64,000 bases of DNA from Oncomelania hupensis (GCA_036898135.1 CM072525.1:56291874-56355873); one strand, 5' to 3'. Counted from the stretch's first letter, positions 1 to 10,504 are shown. Notes: generated by a model from the sequence alone, not told the origin. A program made the numbers and translations.

Positions 1-75
1 CATATTTTTTTTTTTTAGTTTTTGTTTTTTTACACTACAATATGGATATTTTTTTTTAATTTAGACTTTTTACAT

Positions 76-78
76 TTA

Positions 79-136
<58 letters not shown>

Positions 137-190
137 GTTATTGTTATTATTATTGTTATTATTGTTATTATTAATAAACTAATAATAAAC

Positions 191-226
<36 letters not shown>

Positions 227-249
227 ATTATTATTATTATTATTATTAA

Positions 250-303
<54 letters not shown>

Positions 304-345
304 CATTATTATTATATCAAATTTTCTTTTAAAACCTTATTGTTT
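76..345. repeat. (TTA)n / (TAA)n microsatellite
   Basis: About 250 bases of nearly pure TTA repeats with a short inverted stretch of TAA units in the middle (about 180-225). No gene is visible in the first 350 bases. Confidence 0.95.
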
Positions 346-383
346 TTTTATGATTTCTATTTGTATTATTCTATATTCAATAT

Positions 384-446
<63 letters not shown>
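384..446. repeat. (TAG)n microsatellite
   Basis: Twenty-one consecutive TAG units. The poly-valine reading frame here is an artefact of the repeat. Confidence 0.95.
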
Positions 447-1158
447 GCCTGCTGTGTGCTCAAAACCAGCGAAATCGTTTTAGCCGACATTTCCTTACCG
501 ATCGTTTAACCATTTCTGAGATAAATAAATAAACAAAATGTCCACAAACTGTAATAGCCTCATTCCGCGCGCTTCCATTAAAATGGTATGGGGAGGTATC
601 AAGTGCGTTCGGGGAGGTATCAAGGGGGTATGATGAGGCATCATGGGGGGGGGGACGGGGAGATATCAGGGGGGGTGGGGTATGGTGAGGTATCAAGGGG
701 GATATGGGGAGGTATCATCGTCCAAATGAAACTCGCAGACAAAAGTTCTCTCTGTCTACATTTTAAACAGCATCATGTGTACCCTGGCTTGCCAGGGTAC
801 AAAAACCACTAGTCTAACATCAAAGCCTTTTGGAATGTCTCACACAACCATATCATTTTCAACGAGGTTACCATAGGAGAGAACACAGTCTTCTCATGTT
901 CTAAGCCTTCAAGGTATTAAAATATTCGTGCAACGTGTACAACGAAGGAAAAAAAAATAAAAAGAAGAATGACGTCAAATTTAGAAGAAAAAAAAATAGC
1001 GGAATGGATGTAGGTGGAGAAGAAGGTGGATGAAGAAGACGAGAGGAGTAGGAAGAGGAGAAGGAGGAGAAGCCCGGACAGAAAGAGGAGGGCATGGGGG
1101 AGAAAGGGGTGATGGAGGGGGTGGGCTGCGTAGGATTGAAGTCATATCAGTAAGAGCC
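447..1158. other. Non-coding stretch, purine-rich in its second half
   Basis: Apart from the G-rich minisatellite, this stretch holds a purine-rich tract (about 930-1110) and no credible gene. Open frames here are low-complexity. Confidence 0.6.
588..716. repeat. G-rich minisatellite, GGGGAGGTATCA motif
   Basis: The motif GGGGAGGTATCA recurs five or six times with variable G runs between copies. Several G-runs lie close together, so the strand could form a G-quadruplex (inference). Confidence 0.75.
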
Positions 1159-1350
1159 AAGTGAAAAGGTGCACTTTGTATTGTTCATTATAGATAACAG
1201 ATGGCCAAGTAAAAAGGTGCACTTTGTATCGTTCATTATAGATAACAGATGGCGAAGTGAAAAGGTGCACTTTGTATTGTTCATTTTAGATAACAGATGG
1301 CCAAGTGAAAAGGTGCACTTTGTATCGTTCATTATAGATAACAGATGGCA
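1159..1350. repeat. 48-bp tandem repeat, four units
   Basis: Four head-to-tail units start at 1159, 1207, 1255 and 1303. Each contains AAAGGTGCACTTTGTAT and ATAGATAACAGATGG. A diverged fifth copy, separated by about 180 bp of GAA-rich sequence, lies at about 1533-1580. Both strands are open through the array only because the unit length is a multiple of three. Confidence 0.9.
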
Positions 1351-1610
1351 AAGGAGGTGTAGGTCGAGGAGGAGGAAGAAGAAGAAAAAGAAGAAGAGCT
1401 GTGAAGAAGTAAAAGAAGAAAAAAAAAAGAAGAGGTGTTAAGAAGAAGAAGAAGAAACACAACAACAGCAACAGGTCCAGAAGAAGCAGAACAAACAGAA
1501 AGAAAGGAGAAGAAAAGTGATGACAAGATGCAAGCGGAAAGGTGCACCTTCTTCAGGTTCATTATAGATAACAGACAGCGATGTTAGTGATGATGACATC
1601 AACCCATAAC

Positions 1611-1656
1611 ATTCACACACACACACACACTTTACACACACACACACACACACACA
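1611..1656. repeat. (CA)n microsatellite
   Basis: Two CA runs separated by TTTA. Confidence 0.95.
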
Positions 1657-1760
1657 TTTTTGTAAAAACGACATTCTGATGACTGTTGTGAAAAAAACAG
1701 GGATTATTTTGACACACTTTTCATTTTCGTGACATTATTTTCACATTTTCAAATTTTTGA

Positions 1761-1813
1761 ACCTATCCCTAACCCTAACCCCTAACCCTAAGCCTTAACC
1801 TAACCCTAAGCCT
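1761..1813. repeat. Interstitial telomere-like repeat, CCCTAA units
   Basis: About eight units of CCCTAA and close variants (CCCCTAA, CCTAAG, CCTTAA). This matches the animal TTAGGG telomere repeat on the minus strand. It is short, degenerate and flanked by ordinary sequence, so it is interstitial. Confidence 0.7.
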
Positions 1814-1837
1814 AAAAAAGCTGTAACTCTACCGGAA

Positions 1838-1861
1838 CCCTATTTTGACGTCAAAATAGGG
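1838..1861. repeat. Perfect 24-bp palindrome centred on TGACGTCA
   Basis: CCCTATTTTGAC is followed directly by its reverse complement, with no spacer. The centre is TGACGTCA (1846-1853), the consensus cAMP-response element bound by CREB/ATF proteins. A regulatory role is unproven; it could also be the core of a small foldback element. Confidence 0.8.
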
Positions 1862-1930
1862 CAGTCTTCCAAACAAGTCAAAAGAAACCATGTGGAGTTT
1901 CATGAGTGTGTCACTGTAACGTCGTTTCTA

Positions 1931-1992
1931 CATGCACACACACACACACACACACACACACCCACACACGCACACAAACACACACACACACG
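1931..1992. repeat. (CA)n microsatellite
   Basis: CA repeat with a few CCCA, CGCA and CAAA interruptions. Confidence 0.95.
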
Positions 1993-3310
1993 CTCTCAGG
2001 TTTAAATAACTTGGCTGTCTGTTTCACAAACATGCTCACGCATAGGCATGAAAGACTTGAAAAATGAAAACATGGAAGAAAATGAATAAAGAGGATGAGG
2101 CGAAAGACAGAAGGAGAAGTAAAAGGAGAAGAAGAAAAAGAAAGAAAGAAGAGGAAGGTGTAGAAGAAGAAAGAGGAGGAGAAGATGGAGGAGGAGGACA
2201 AAGAAGAAGAGAGATAGTGATGATCTATCATGGCAACGCATAGATACTAAGATTAAAGTTAGCAACACATTACACGTACACCAAGATGAGTGACGGAAGA
2301 AGACGAAGAAGAACAACAAGGAGAAGAAGAGAAGAATCCTACTATCTACTGTACTGTAAAATTTAAAAAACAAAAATGCCTCAAACGTTTTCCTTCAAAA
2401 CATGATATTGCGTCCAAAATTGCAAATACGTTTAGCAAAGCAAGTTTTATTTCGTTGCAATTATAAAAATATAAAGTAAACAAAATAATTACGAAACAAG
2501 TAAAGAAAAACAACACATTTAAACTTTATAGTACGGGGATAAAGTCGAGATTAAAAGTGAATCTATTGAACAGGTTTTGAAATCATATCTAGACATTTTT
2601 GTGTAAATAATACTAAACATATGACTTGTACTTAGTGGTTACTGTACTGTACGATATAGCGTATTAAACCTGTAGACTGATGGAAATCTTCTTATACCGA
2701 TCCATGTAAATACACTTCAATAAGGGTTAAAAAAAAAATGGCCATTTTGTCGGTGCGTCATTTGTGTCGCACAAAGACCTAGGGCTTATCCTAATCTACA
2801 GAGCAAGAGAGGTGGACGAACAGGAGGAGGAAGACAGGATAAGAAAACAACTTTTACTTGTTCTCCGTCTGTATTGCTAACAAGGAGGAGAAGGAGAAGA
2901 AAAAGAAGAAGAGTGAGCAGGAGAAGGGAGACAGAACCAACAGGAATCATGTACGTTTCAGATGTATAACTCACACATTTATTTTTTGTTCGATCTCTAC
3001 ATATTTTAAGCAAAAACCTTAAATAACGTATAAGCTAACAGTGGAGTCGTAGTAGGACAATTCCGCCAGTAAAATATGTTCACGAGGACAGTATTTTAAA
3101 TATAACAACAACAAACAATTCTAGCGTCCAACGCTCACCCATAATTCGGACGTTTAAGTTACCTTATAAGGTAAGCGAATTATTTGTCCATCCAAGAACG
3201 TGAAAGTTTGTGAAGTCTGCTGCAGACAAGTTTTAATACGACGTAATGTTTTACATGCTTCCTAGCTTGATGCATGCTGTTATTGTACAAATACGGTCAT
3301 TTACTTTAAT
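1993..3310. other. Intergenic stretch, no gene seen
   Basis: Contains purine-rich AGAAG tracts (about 2050-2340 and 2810-2935) and AT-rich unique-looking sequence. No exon with convincing splice sites was found. It ends at the 12-bp target duplication of LINE copy A (3311-3322). Confidence 0.6.
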
Positions 3311-3322
3311 TACACGTGTATG

Positions 3323-3395
3323 GCCCCCACGGGCTCGGCTCCGCGCGCCGGGGGTGGACCCCATGCCTCTCTCTGGCTGGGTGACCAAGTTGCCT
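3323..3395 (+). ncRNA. Candidate HDV-like self-cleaving ribozyme at LINE A 5' end
   Basis: The first 73 nt can be drawn as a nested double pseudoknot. P1 is GCCCCC with GGGGGT (3323-3328/3350-3355). P3 is GGC with GCC (3337-3339/3347-3349) closing the 7-nt loop UCCGCGC, very close to the HDV L3 loop. CC of that loop can pair with GG at 3356-3357 (P1.1). P4 is ACCC/GGGT plus GCC/GGC (3358-3382). A C at 3385 followed by N-A-A fits the catalytic CNRA. P2 (3331-3334/3392-3395) is only four pairs and is the weak point. Cleavage would fall just before base 3323, the exact element 5' end. Related ribozymes are established at the 5' ends of R2, RTE and other LINEs; assignment here is inference. Confidence 0.5.
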
Positions 3396-3957
3396 ACCCC
3401 TTTTTCTTCTCTTTTGTCTTGTTTCTGTCTTATTGGTCCTTTCACCTATATTCTCTTCACCCTTAAATTCTCCCAGTATACTATGCAGTTTTGACTCCCT
3501 TTCTTCTGCCTTACCGGACTTTCCCTGTCTTCTTTTTCCCCATCATTCCTTCTTTTTCTACCCTTCTTTTTCTCTGTGGCCTTCTCTTGGCCCCCTGCGT
3601 TTGCCGTGCAGGGCAACCCGTGTCGGGGGAGAATGGGATCCTGGAGGTTGAGGTCCCTGAGGGACTGCGGTCCCTCACACTAACACACCTCTTTGGCCCG
3701 GACTTCTCCTAGACGGGAGGCTGGCGTGGCCCGCGTCAGTCACGCGGCTGGTCGTGTATTGCCCTAGCTCTGCTAGAAGGCTGCGGCTCATGGGTCAAAC
3801 TTGAACAAAACCGTAGTGGCAGTGCGGGATTGTCTGGGTGTATATCCCCCCTGTAGCCCTGGTGCGCTCCCTTGCTGGATTTTCCGCTTGGACGCATCCC
3901 CTTGTTGGACTCCGTGGTGGGTGGGGAGCAGGGGGGATGAATTCATAAATTAATAAC

Positions 3958-5418
3958 ATGGCTTCAAACAAAAAAAAACTACTTCACGGTGACGACTCTG
4001 ACACGGATACGGACAGTGACATTGAGACGAGACAAAAAGCTTGTGCATCGGGGGTGGAAGGGGCCTGGCCTCGTTTTTTGGTAGTAGAGGGGGCGGATCC
4101 GGCTATGCCACTAGGCAAGCTGTCTCCGTTCGCCATCCATAAAGGGTTCCAGTCCGTTTGCACAACCGGTTTCAAGGATGTTAAAAAATTGAGATCTGGG
4201 GCCTACCTGGTGGAGTGCTCAACAAAAATGGCATCGGATTGTCTGCTGAAGAGGAATTCGACTGTCTTCGTTGATAGACCAATCAAAGTTTCTGTTCATG
4301 GACGGTTGAATTCCTCCAAGGGAGTCATCCGATGTCAGGATTTGATCGACATGTCGGAACTGGAAATCCGAGATGAGCTCTCCAGCCAGGGGGTCACAGC
4401 AGTCCAGCGGGTTTTCGTCACCAAAGGACCCCAACGTATCCCCACCAACACACTTTTTGTGACCTTCGCTATGGCCAAGTTGCCGGAGTCACTCAAGGTG
4501 GGGTACCTTAGGGTGAAGGTGACGCCGTTTGTACCATCACCGTTGCGATGCTACCGGTGCCAAAGATTTGGTCACGGTAGCAAGACCTGTAAAAGCAAGG
4601 AAATATGTCGTGATTGTGGTAAAGAGAAACACGAAAACGAATGCAAAAATCCGATTTGCTGTGTGAATTGCGCCGGGAATCATTCTTCCAGCTCCAAAGA
4701 CTGTCCTCAGTGGCAGTTGGAGCTGGAAATCCAAAAGGTGCGGGCCACTGAGAGTTGCTCCTTTGGCGACGCAAGGAAAAAAGTTCTTGCAAGTAGGCCG
4801 GTGCTTCAAGAGAGGTCCTTTGCGTCTGTGGCGGGTTCCACATCTCATGTGGAACCTAGCGCACACCCGACAATGGACACTGCCATGAGTAAAATAACAC
4901 AGATCTTGGAAACGTTGTGCAAACGGATGGATGCTTTAGAAAAGATGCTCGTGTTGTTTGCCCAGAAGGGGGTTTCTCCAGCCCCACCGATTCCACTGGA
5001 GAACGTGCCGACGGGCACGTCAAAAACCGTCACTCCAAGCGCGCAGACGGCCGCGCCAAAAGCCGTCACTCCTGCCACGAAGGAGGTTATGCCTCATGCC
5101 ACCGCACCAGCAACGACCGGTTTTAGCGACCGGGTAGTTGCTGGGGCGACTAAAATCCTAGTTACCCAGCAGAAGAGTGTCAGAGGAGGAGAGGGAAAGA
5201 TTGGCAGGGGTGAAGGGGAGAGGGAAGATATAAAATCTGGTGCTGGGGAGAAGGGGAGGAAGTCCGCTGGCAGTTCGGGTTCCGGGTCTTTGACAAAGAA
5301 TCAAAGGCCCGGACCCCTTTCTTCCAAGCCCCATGAGCCTCTCGAAACGGAGAACCGTTTCGGGGGGTTGATGGAACATGAAGAGATGGACGAGGGTCCA
5401 AAAGATAAAGAGACATAA
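3958..5418 (+). CDS. LINE A ORF1, CCHC zinc-knuckle nucleic-acid-binding protein
   Basis: Open frame of 486 codons starting at an ATG after a 635-nt leader. Order: acidic Ser/Asp-rich N-terminus (residues 10-25), a conserved globular region (about 36-195), three zinc knuckles (CYRC...H...C near 198-211, CRDC...H...C near 217-229, CVNC...H...C near 235-249), then a Pro/Thr/Ala-rich linker and a basic Gly/Lys-rich tail. Such ORF1 proteins bind LINE RNA and chaperone nucleic acid in the ribonucleoprotein particle. No stop or frameshift is present even though the companion ORF2 is dead. It is nearly identical to the copy C protein. Confidence 0.9.
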   Translation: MASNKKKLLHGDDSDTDTDSDIETRQKACASGVEGAWPRFLVVEGADPAMPLGKLSPFAIHKGFQSVCTTGFKDVKKLRSGAYLVECSTKMASDCLLKRNSTVFVDRPIKVSVHGRLNSSKGVIRCQDLIDMSELEIRDELSSQGVTAVQRVFVTKGPQRIPTNTLFVTFAMAKLPESLKVGYLRVKVTPFVPSPLRCYRCQRFGHGSKTCKSKEICRDCGKEKHENECKNPICCVNCAGNHSSSSKDCPQWQLELEIQKVRATESCSFGDARKKVLASRPVLQERSFASVAGSTSHVEPSAHPTMDTAMSKITQILETLCKRMDALEKMLVLFAQKGVSPAPPIPLENVPTGTSKTVTPSAQTAAPKAVTPATKEVMPHATAPATTGFSDRVVAGATKILVTQQKSVRGGEGKIGRGEGEREDIKSGAGEKGRKSAGSSGSGSLTKNQRPGPLSSKPHEPLETENRFGGLMEHEEMDEGPKDKET

Positions 5419-5432
5419 TTGTGCTCTCGGAG

Positions 5433-8400
5433 ATGAAAATTTTAGCATTCTTTTACTTAATTTTTATGTCCATTTTACAATGGAACATCCGAGGGATAAG
5501 GGCAAATTATGAGGAGCTATGCTGTCTGCTGACAGAGCATCGACCTGAAGTATTGGCCCTTCAGGAAACTCTCCTGTCAGAAAAAACATCCTATGGATAT
5601 TACTGGTTATTCCTCTCTAGATTGTTTATCTTCTAGAGGCGTTTCACTCTTTATCCATAGAAATGTCCCATTTAATCCTATTTTACTTAATACAAGTTTA
5701 CCAGCAGTTGCAGCTAGAGTATTTCTTTTTAAATCCCTCACAGTTTGTTCTCTATATTTGACACCATCAATAAATGTAACTAAAAGTGAACTTGAGAATT
5801 TGGTCCAACAGTTACCTACCCCTTTTTTGTTGTTGGGAGATTTTAATGGACGCTCTCCCCTGTGGGGTAGTGATCGTACCGATTCTCAGGGTAAAATAAT
5901 TGAAGACATTTTAGACTCGTTAAACCTAGTGACTTTGAACGAGGGTGCTCCAACTTTTTCCTGTTCTAGAACTGCTTCTTTGTCCCACATTGATATATCG
6001 ATCTGTGATCCCTCCTTACTTTTGGATTTTAAATGGACAGTTTTAGAAGACCTCCATGGCAGCGACCATTTTCCGGTTTTATTAAAATATGATTCAGACA
6101 ACCTTGAACAAACTCATGGCAGGTGGAAACTGAAACAAGCTAACTGGAGTCTGTTTTCTAACCTGTCTGAGGTTCAGTTACGTGCTAAGAAACAAGAATT
6201 TTCAAATGCCTTAGATCCAATACAGCTATATACTGACATAGTTATTAACAGTGCCAAGGAGTCCATTCCGCAAACTTCGTCAAACCCTCACACACTTAAA
6301 AAACCCTGGTTTGACGATGAATGTAGAAAACTTCAGCAAGCTCGTAAAAAAGCCTTAAGAACTATGTTTTTACACCCAAGCACTGAAAATAAACAAAACC
6401 ACCAACGTTTGCGAGCGCAATGCTGACAGCTCTTCAAACGAAAGAGAAGAGAATCGTGGAGAGGTTTCTGCTCCAAGCTTAATTCGAAAGCGAAACTGTC
6501 GAAGGTGTGGAAAGTGGTCCGCAAACTCAAAAATAGAAGTAACAAACAGGTGAGCCCATGCCTTACTGTGCAGGGTGACGTAATCGGAGATAAAAAATTA
6601 GTAGCTGATCTTTTGGCTTCTTCTTTTGCTGCAAATTCTTCCTCTGAAAATTATTCTGTCCCTTTTCAAACAGTTAAAACCCGTAAAGAAAAACAACAGT
6701 TAAATTTTACCTCCGATAATTCTGAAGATTACAACATTCCGTTTTCATTAGTCGAGCTTGACGATGCAATTAACAAAAGTGCAGATTCAGCAGTTGGACC
6801 GGATGATGTACATTATCAATTTCTCAGACATTTAACGAGATACTCACGGTCTCAACTGCTGGACATCTTCAATCAGCTCTGGATCACTGGCACCTTTCCT
6901 CCCTCCTGGAGAAAGGCCATTATTGTACCCATCCCTAAACCCGGCAAAGACCATACTAACCCGACAAACTATAGACCAATAGCCTTAACGTCTTGCTTAT
7001 GCAAGACGCTAGAAAGAATGGTTTATTCTCGTTTACTGTGGTATCTAGAAACAAATAATATTTTATCCAACACTCAGTGTGGCTTTCGAAGTGGTCGAAG
7101 TACTGTTGACCACCTGGTGCGACTGGAAACTTTTATCCGTAACGCGTTCGTCCAGGGTGAACATGTCGTTGCCATCATGTTTGATTTGGAAAAGGCTTAT
7201 GATACCACATGGAAATATGGCATTCTTTCAGATTTACAAGAAATGGGTTTGAAGGGACATTTACCTCTGTTTATATCCAATTTTCTAACGGACAGAATTT
7301 TTCAGGTTAAGGTTGGGGGATCTTTGTCAGATACGAGAGAACAGGAGATGGGAGTGCCTCAGGGTAGCATCTTGTCTCCCTTGCTGTTTAATATTAAAAT
7401 AAATAACATTGTTCGTTCCGTTAAACGGGGAATTGACAATTCTTTATTTGTCGACGATTTTGCATTGGTAGCCAAAGGTAAAACTTTGGCATCTGCAGAA
7501 CGTCAGCTACAGTTATGTGTCAAGTCCGTTGAAGACTGGGTTTTACAAAATGGTTTTAAATTTTCTGAAGCAAAAACTGAATGTATTCACTTTTCCCCGC
7601 ACCGGGGAATTATTCAAGACCCTACTATTCTCCTCAATAAAACTCCAATAAAGGCGGTCAAACAAGTCAAATTTTTGGGTGTTATTTTTGATCATAAGCT
7701 ATCTTTCATTCCCCATCTGAAAATTTTGAAAACTAAATGTCAACAGGCCTGCAATTTGCTCAAGGTTATCAGTGGTACAGACTGGGGTGCTGACAAGAAA
7801 ACTTTATTGCTGTTATATCGTTCTTTAATTAGATCCAAGTTAGACTATGGTTGCATTGTCTATGGTTCTGCTAGAAAATCTTATCTTAAGATGCTAGATC
7901 CAGTTGCCCATCAGGCCCTACGCATTGCTTTGGGTGCGTTTCGCACTTCCCCTTGTGAAAGCCTTTATGTGGAAGCTAACGAACCCCCGCTGGAGCTGAG
8001 ACGTACAAAATTGTCAATGAATTACTATTTAAAATTAAAAACTGATCCTATGAACCCTGCTTATGACTGTGTTTTCAACCCAGATTTTGTTCAGAAATTT
8101 GAATCCAAACCTAACACAATCCCTCCGTTTGGCATCAGAATGCAAGTTCATCTGGAAAAAGCAGGCATTGATGTTGCTTCCATCAACGACGATGAATTTC
8201 GGACTGAAGCTCCCCCATGGAAATTATGTACCCCAAACATTAATTGGCAGTTGTCCGCTTTCCTTAAAAACAATACCTCTGAAACCGTATATAACCAACT
8301 TTATTTAGAACAGTGTGCATTATACCCAGGATATGAACAACTTTTTACAGACGGGTCGAAGAAAGGAGATTCAGTTGCTGCTGCGTCTGTCTCCGAGAGA

Positions 8401-9153
8401 CGCTTAGACCAGCCTTTGCAACAGCGTTTACCTGATTTTTGTTCTGTTTATACAGCTGAGCTCAAGGCAATTCATTTAGCTCTGAAACAAGTTTATCAAT
8501 CCAAAAGAACCTCATTTTTAATCATGTCCGATTCATTGTCAGCACTTCAGGCTCTTTCCACGAGAAAGATATCACACCCTTTTCTGGCAGAGATCCATGA
8601 CCTCCATACACAACTTGTTTCTGAGGGTAAAAAGATAGTTTTTATGTGGGTCCCTGGTCACATGGGCATCCGCGGCAATATTGCAGTAGACAGAGCGGCT
8701 AAAGATGCTCTACATCTCGATTTCCCTCCAGAGATTTTCCAGTTTGTGCCCTACTCTGACCTACGTTGTATGACTGGATCTTATTGTAAACGACTGTGGC
8801 AGACTGACTGGTCTAACCATGTCAACAACAAATTATTTCAAATTCTTCCCGATTTGTCCACTTCTTTGCCTAACTTTGCGTCCACTCGCAGAGAGGAAAC
8901 AGTGTTATCTCGCCTTCATATTGGGCATACTTATGTCACCCACAGTTTCCTTTTAAAAGGAGAAGAACCACCATGGTGCTTTGCATGTGATCAATCTTTT
9001 TCTGTTCGCCATTTTATGTCTGAATGTGCTGATTTGATTGAGGAAAGGGAAACATATTTTGGTTCCATACCTTTCAAAGAGATTTTTAAAGTATGTAATG
9101 GTCAACATCTGTTTCAATTTTTACATGATGTTGGTTTGTTCTATCGCATATAA
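5433..9153 (+). pseudogene. LINE A ORF2, endonuclease-RT-RNase H, broken twice
   Basis: Same protein as copy C ORF2 (1,243 codons from its frame opening). The first ATG is at 5433, 14 nt after the ORF1 stop. Two lesions inactivate it. First, an extra A in a homopolymer (six A at 5581-5586, five in copy C) shifts the frame inside the endonuclease domain. Second, a TGA at 6424-6426 stands where copy C has CGA, a C-to-T change at a CpG. Downstream the frame is open from about 6440 to 9153 and keeps the RT motifs (FDLEKAYD, GVPQGSILSP, FVDD), the RNase H acidic residues and the C-terminal CxxC...H...C. Few other differences from copy C were seen, so the lesions look recent. Confidence 0.9.
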
Positions 9154-9202
9154 ATTGTATCGACATGTTTTGTTTAGTTTGGATTTTATTAGGACTGAAT
9201 TT

Positions 9203-9328
9203 AGCGATTTGATTGAAGAAAGAGAATATATTTTTAATACATCAGTTTTAAAGAAGTCTCTTAAAGAGGTGTCATGTGAAAGTTTGTTTGTGTATTTAAG
9301 AGTAACAGGCTTGTTTTTTAAGACTTGA
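9203..9328 (+). other. Duplicate of the ORF2 C-terminal segment in the 3'UTR
   Basis: After the ORF2 stop, the +1 frame reads SDLIEERE...KKSLKEV...LF..L...GLFFKT. This matches the last ~41 residues of ORF2 (ADLIEERE...FKEIFKV...LFQFL...GLFYRI). The DNA is also visibly similar. The duplicate occurs in copies A, B, C and D; B and D carry an in-frame 3-nt difference just upstream. It may be a relic of an internal duplication in the ancestor or a cryptic C-terminal extension. Confidence 0.75.
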
Positions 9329-9578
9329 ATCATTTGATAATATTTTAAGATAACGTCTCTCTGGTCCTGATTTGGCTCGGAAGAGTCCGCTGGACCTAAA
9401 GCAATAACCTTGTATTGTATTGTACACGTGTATGCATATTATCTTTAACGAACTTAATTTAAAGCTGTTGTATAATTGTATGTATGGTAATGGGTTGAGC
9501 CCTGTTTAGTTGAAAACATTAGATGCGGCGTGGTTGTGGGTGTGTAGATGTGATTGTGCTATTTATTAATTGCTTACA

Positions 9579-9942
9579 GGGTCCAGCAGAGTGCAAAGAG
9601 CCGAATCAAGACCACAAAATCAAGACCATAACTTGGATGAAAGAGGACTCACCCCTGATCCGCATAAAAGATCTGTTGAAACAACTCCAGTGGTAACACT
9701 GAAGGCACTCCACCAGCCGGTCACTGTTCAATAAAGGCACACCACGCAGGGGACGCTGAGGCTATACTCTAATTTATCAAACCCCCGTTTACAAGAAACT
9801 AAATAGAATATAAACATTATAAAATATCAACAAAACGCATACATTTAAAGCTCTAAATTTCTAGAAAGTGGGGATATTATTTATACAGAAATCCCCGGCA
9901 CCCCAACGGGGGAGATGTGATAGTTGCTGAATGCCTGGAAGC
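9579..9942 (-). mobile_element. Non-autonomous retroelement, 364 bp, reverse orientation
   Basis: Flanked by the 9-bp direct repeat TTGCTTACA (9570-9578 and 9943-9951). Read on the minus strand it matches blocks of the 702-bp element at 15094-15795: a block with CCCCGTTGG and GTGCCGGGG, TATAAATAATATCCCCACTTT, CAACAGATCTTTTATGCGGA, and a tail with TCTTGATTCGGCTC...CTGCTGGACC. It lacks a long middle segment of that relative and its tail is more diverged from the LINE end, so it appears older. No coding capacity. Confidence 0.75.
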
Positions 9943-10149
9943 TTGCTTACAAATGGGTTAGCGTGGTGTGTCCGTGGCAGGTCCGTGGAAATAAACGTGT
10001 ATGTCATTTTACTGGTAAGGAAAAGGTTATTTTATTGCGCAGTGTTAATGTGATATATGTGAAATTGTACGTTACGTGTAATGTTGTATGTACAGTATAG
10101 TATTGTCGTTGTTTATGTAATCGTCACCCAACACATCAAGATTCCTTAA
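9943..10149. other. Unique-looking spacer, no gene seen
   Basis: AT-rich sequence between the non-autonomous element and the microsatellites; no coding or RNA signal recognised. Confidence 0.5.
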
Positions 10150-10152
10150 TAA

Positions 10153-10185
10153 TAATAATGATGATGATGATGGTGATGAATGATG

Positions 10186-10253
<68 letters not shown>

Positions 10254-10275
10254 TATGATGATGATGGTAATGATA

Positions 10276-10347
<72 letters not shown>
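10153..10347. repeat. (AAT)n and (GAT)n compound microsatellite
   Basis: A run of about 20 AAT units is followed by about 25 GAT units. Poly-Asn, poly-Asp, poly-Ile, poly-Met, poly-His and poly-Tyr reading frames across it are repeat artefacts. Confidence 0.95.
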
Positions 10348-10364
10348 CAGACAGAGAGACAGAA

Positions 10365-10503
10365 AGAAAGAAAGCAAGAAAAAGAAGAACAACAAGAAAA
10401 TGACGAAGAACAAGAAGAACAACAACAAGAGAAAGAAGAACAACAACAACAACAAGAAAAAGAAGAACAACAACAACGACGACAATGACAACAATAACAA
10501 CTT
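10365..10503. repeat. (GAA/CAA)n low-complexity tract
   Basis: AAGAAC and AACAAC units without any longer-order structure. Confidence 0.85.
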
Positions 10504-10504
10504 T

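Larger units (their letters stand above)
3323..9422 (+). mobile_element. LINE copy A, full-length I-group non-LTR retrotransposon
   Basis: A 6.1-kb element bounded by the perfect 12-bp target duplication TACACGTGTATG (3311-3322 and 9423-9434). Order: 635-nt 5'UTR, ORF1 (CCHC protein), ORF2 (endonuclease, reverse transcriptase, RNase H), a ~270-nt 3'UTR and a short TTGTA-repeat tail. It is closely similar along its whole length to copy C at 45745-51848. RNase H plus a CCHC ORF1 places it among the I-superfamily LINEs (I/Nimb-like); the exact clade needs a tree. ORF2 is broken, so this copy is not autonomous. Confidence 0.95.

Noticed and set aside
9038..9328. 96-codon frame as an independent small gene
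   Set aside because: Its first half is just ORF2 read in another frame; only the part after 9203 has an independent explanation, as the C-terminal duplicate.
10072..10500. Long minus-strand open frame rich in His, Tyr and Leu, and plus-strand poly-Asn/Asp frames
   Set aside because: They are translations of AAT, GAT and GAA microsatellites.
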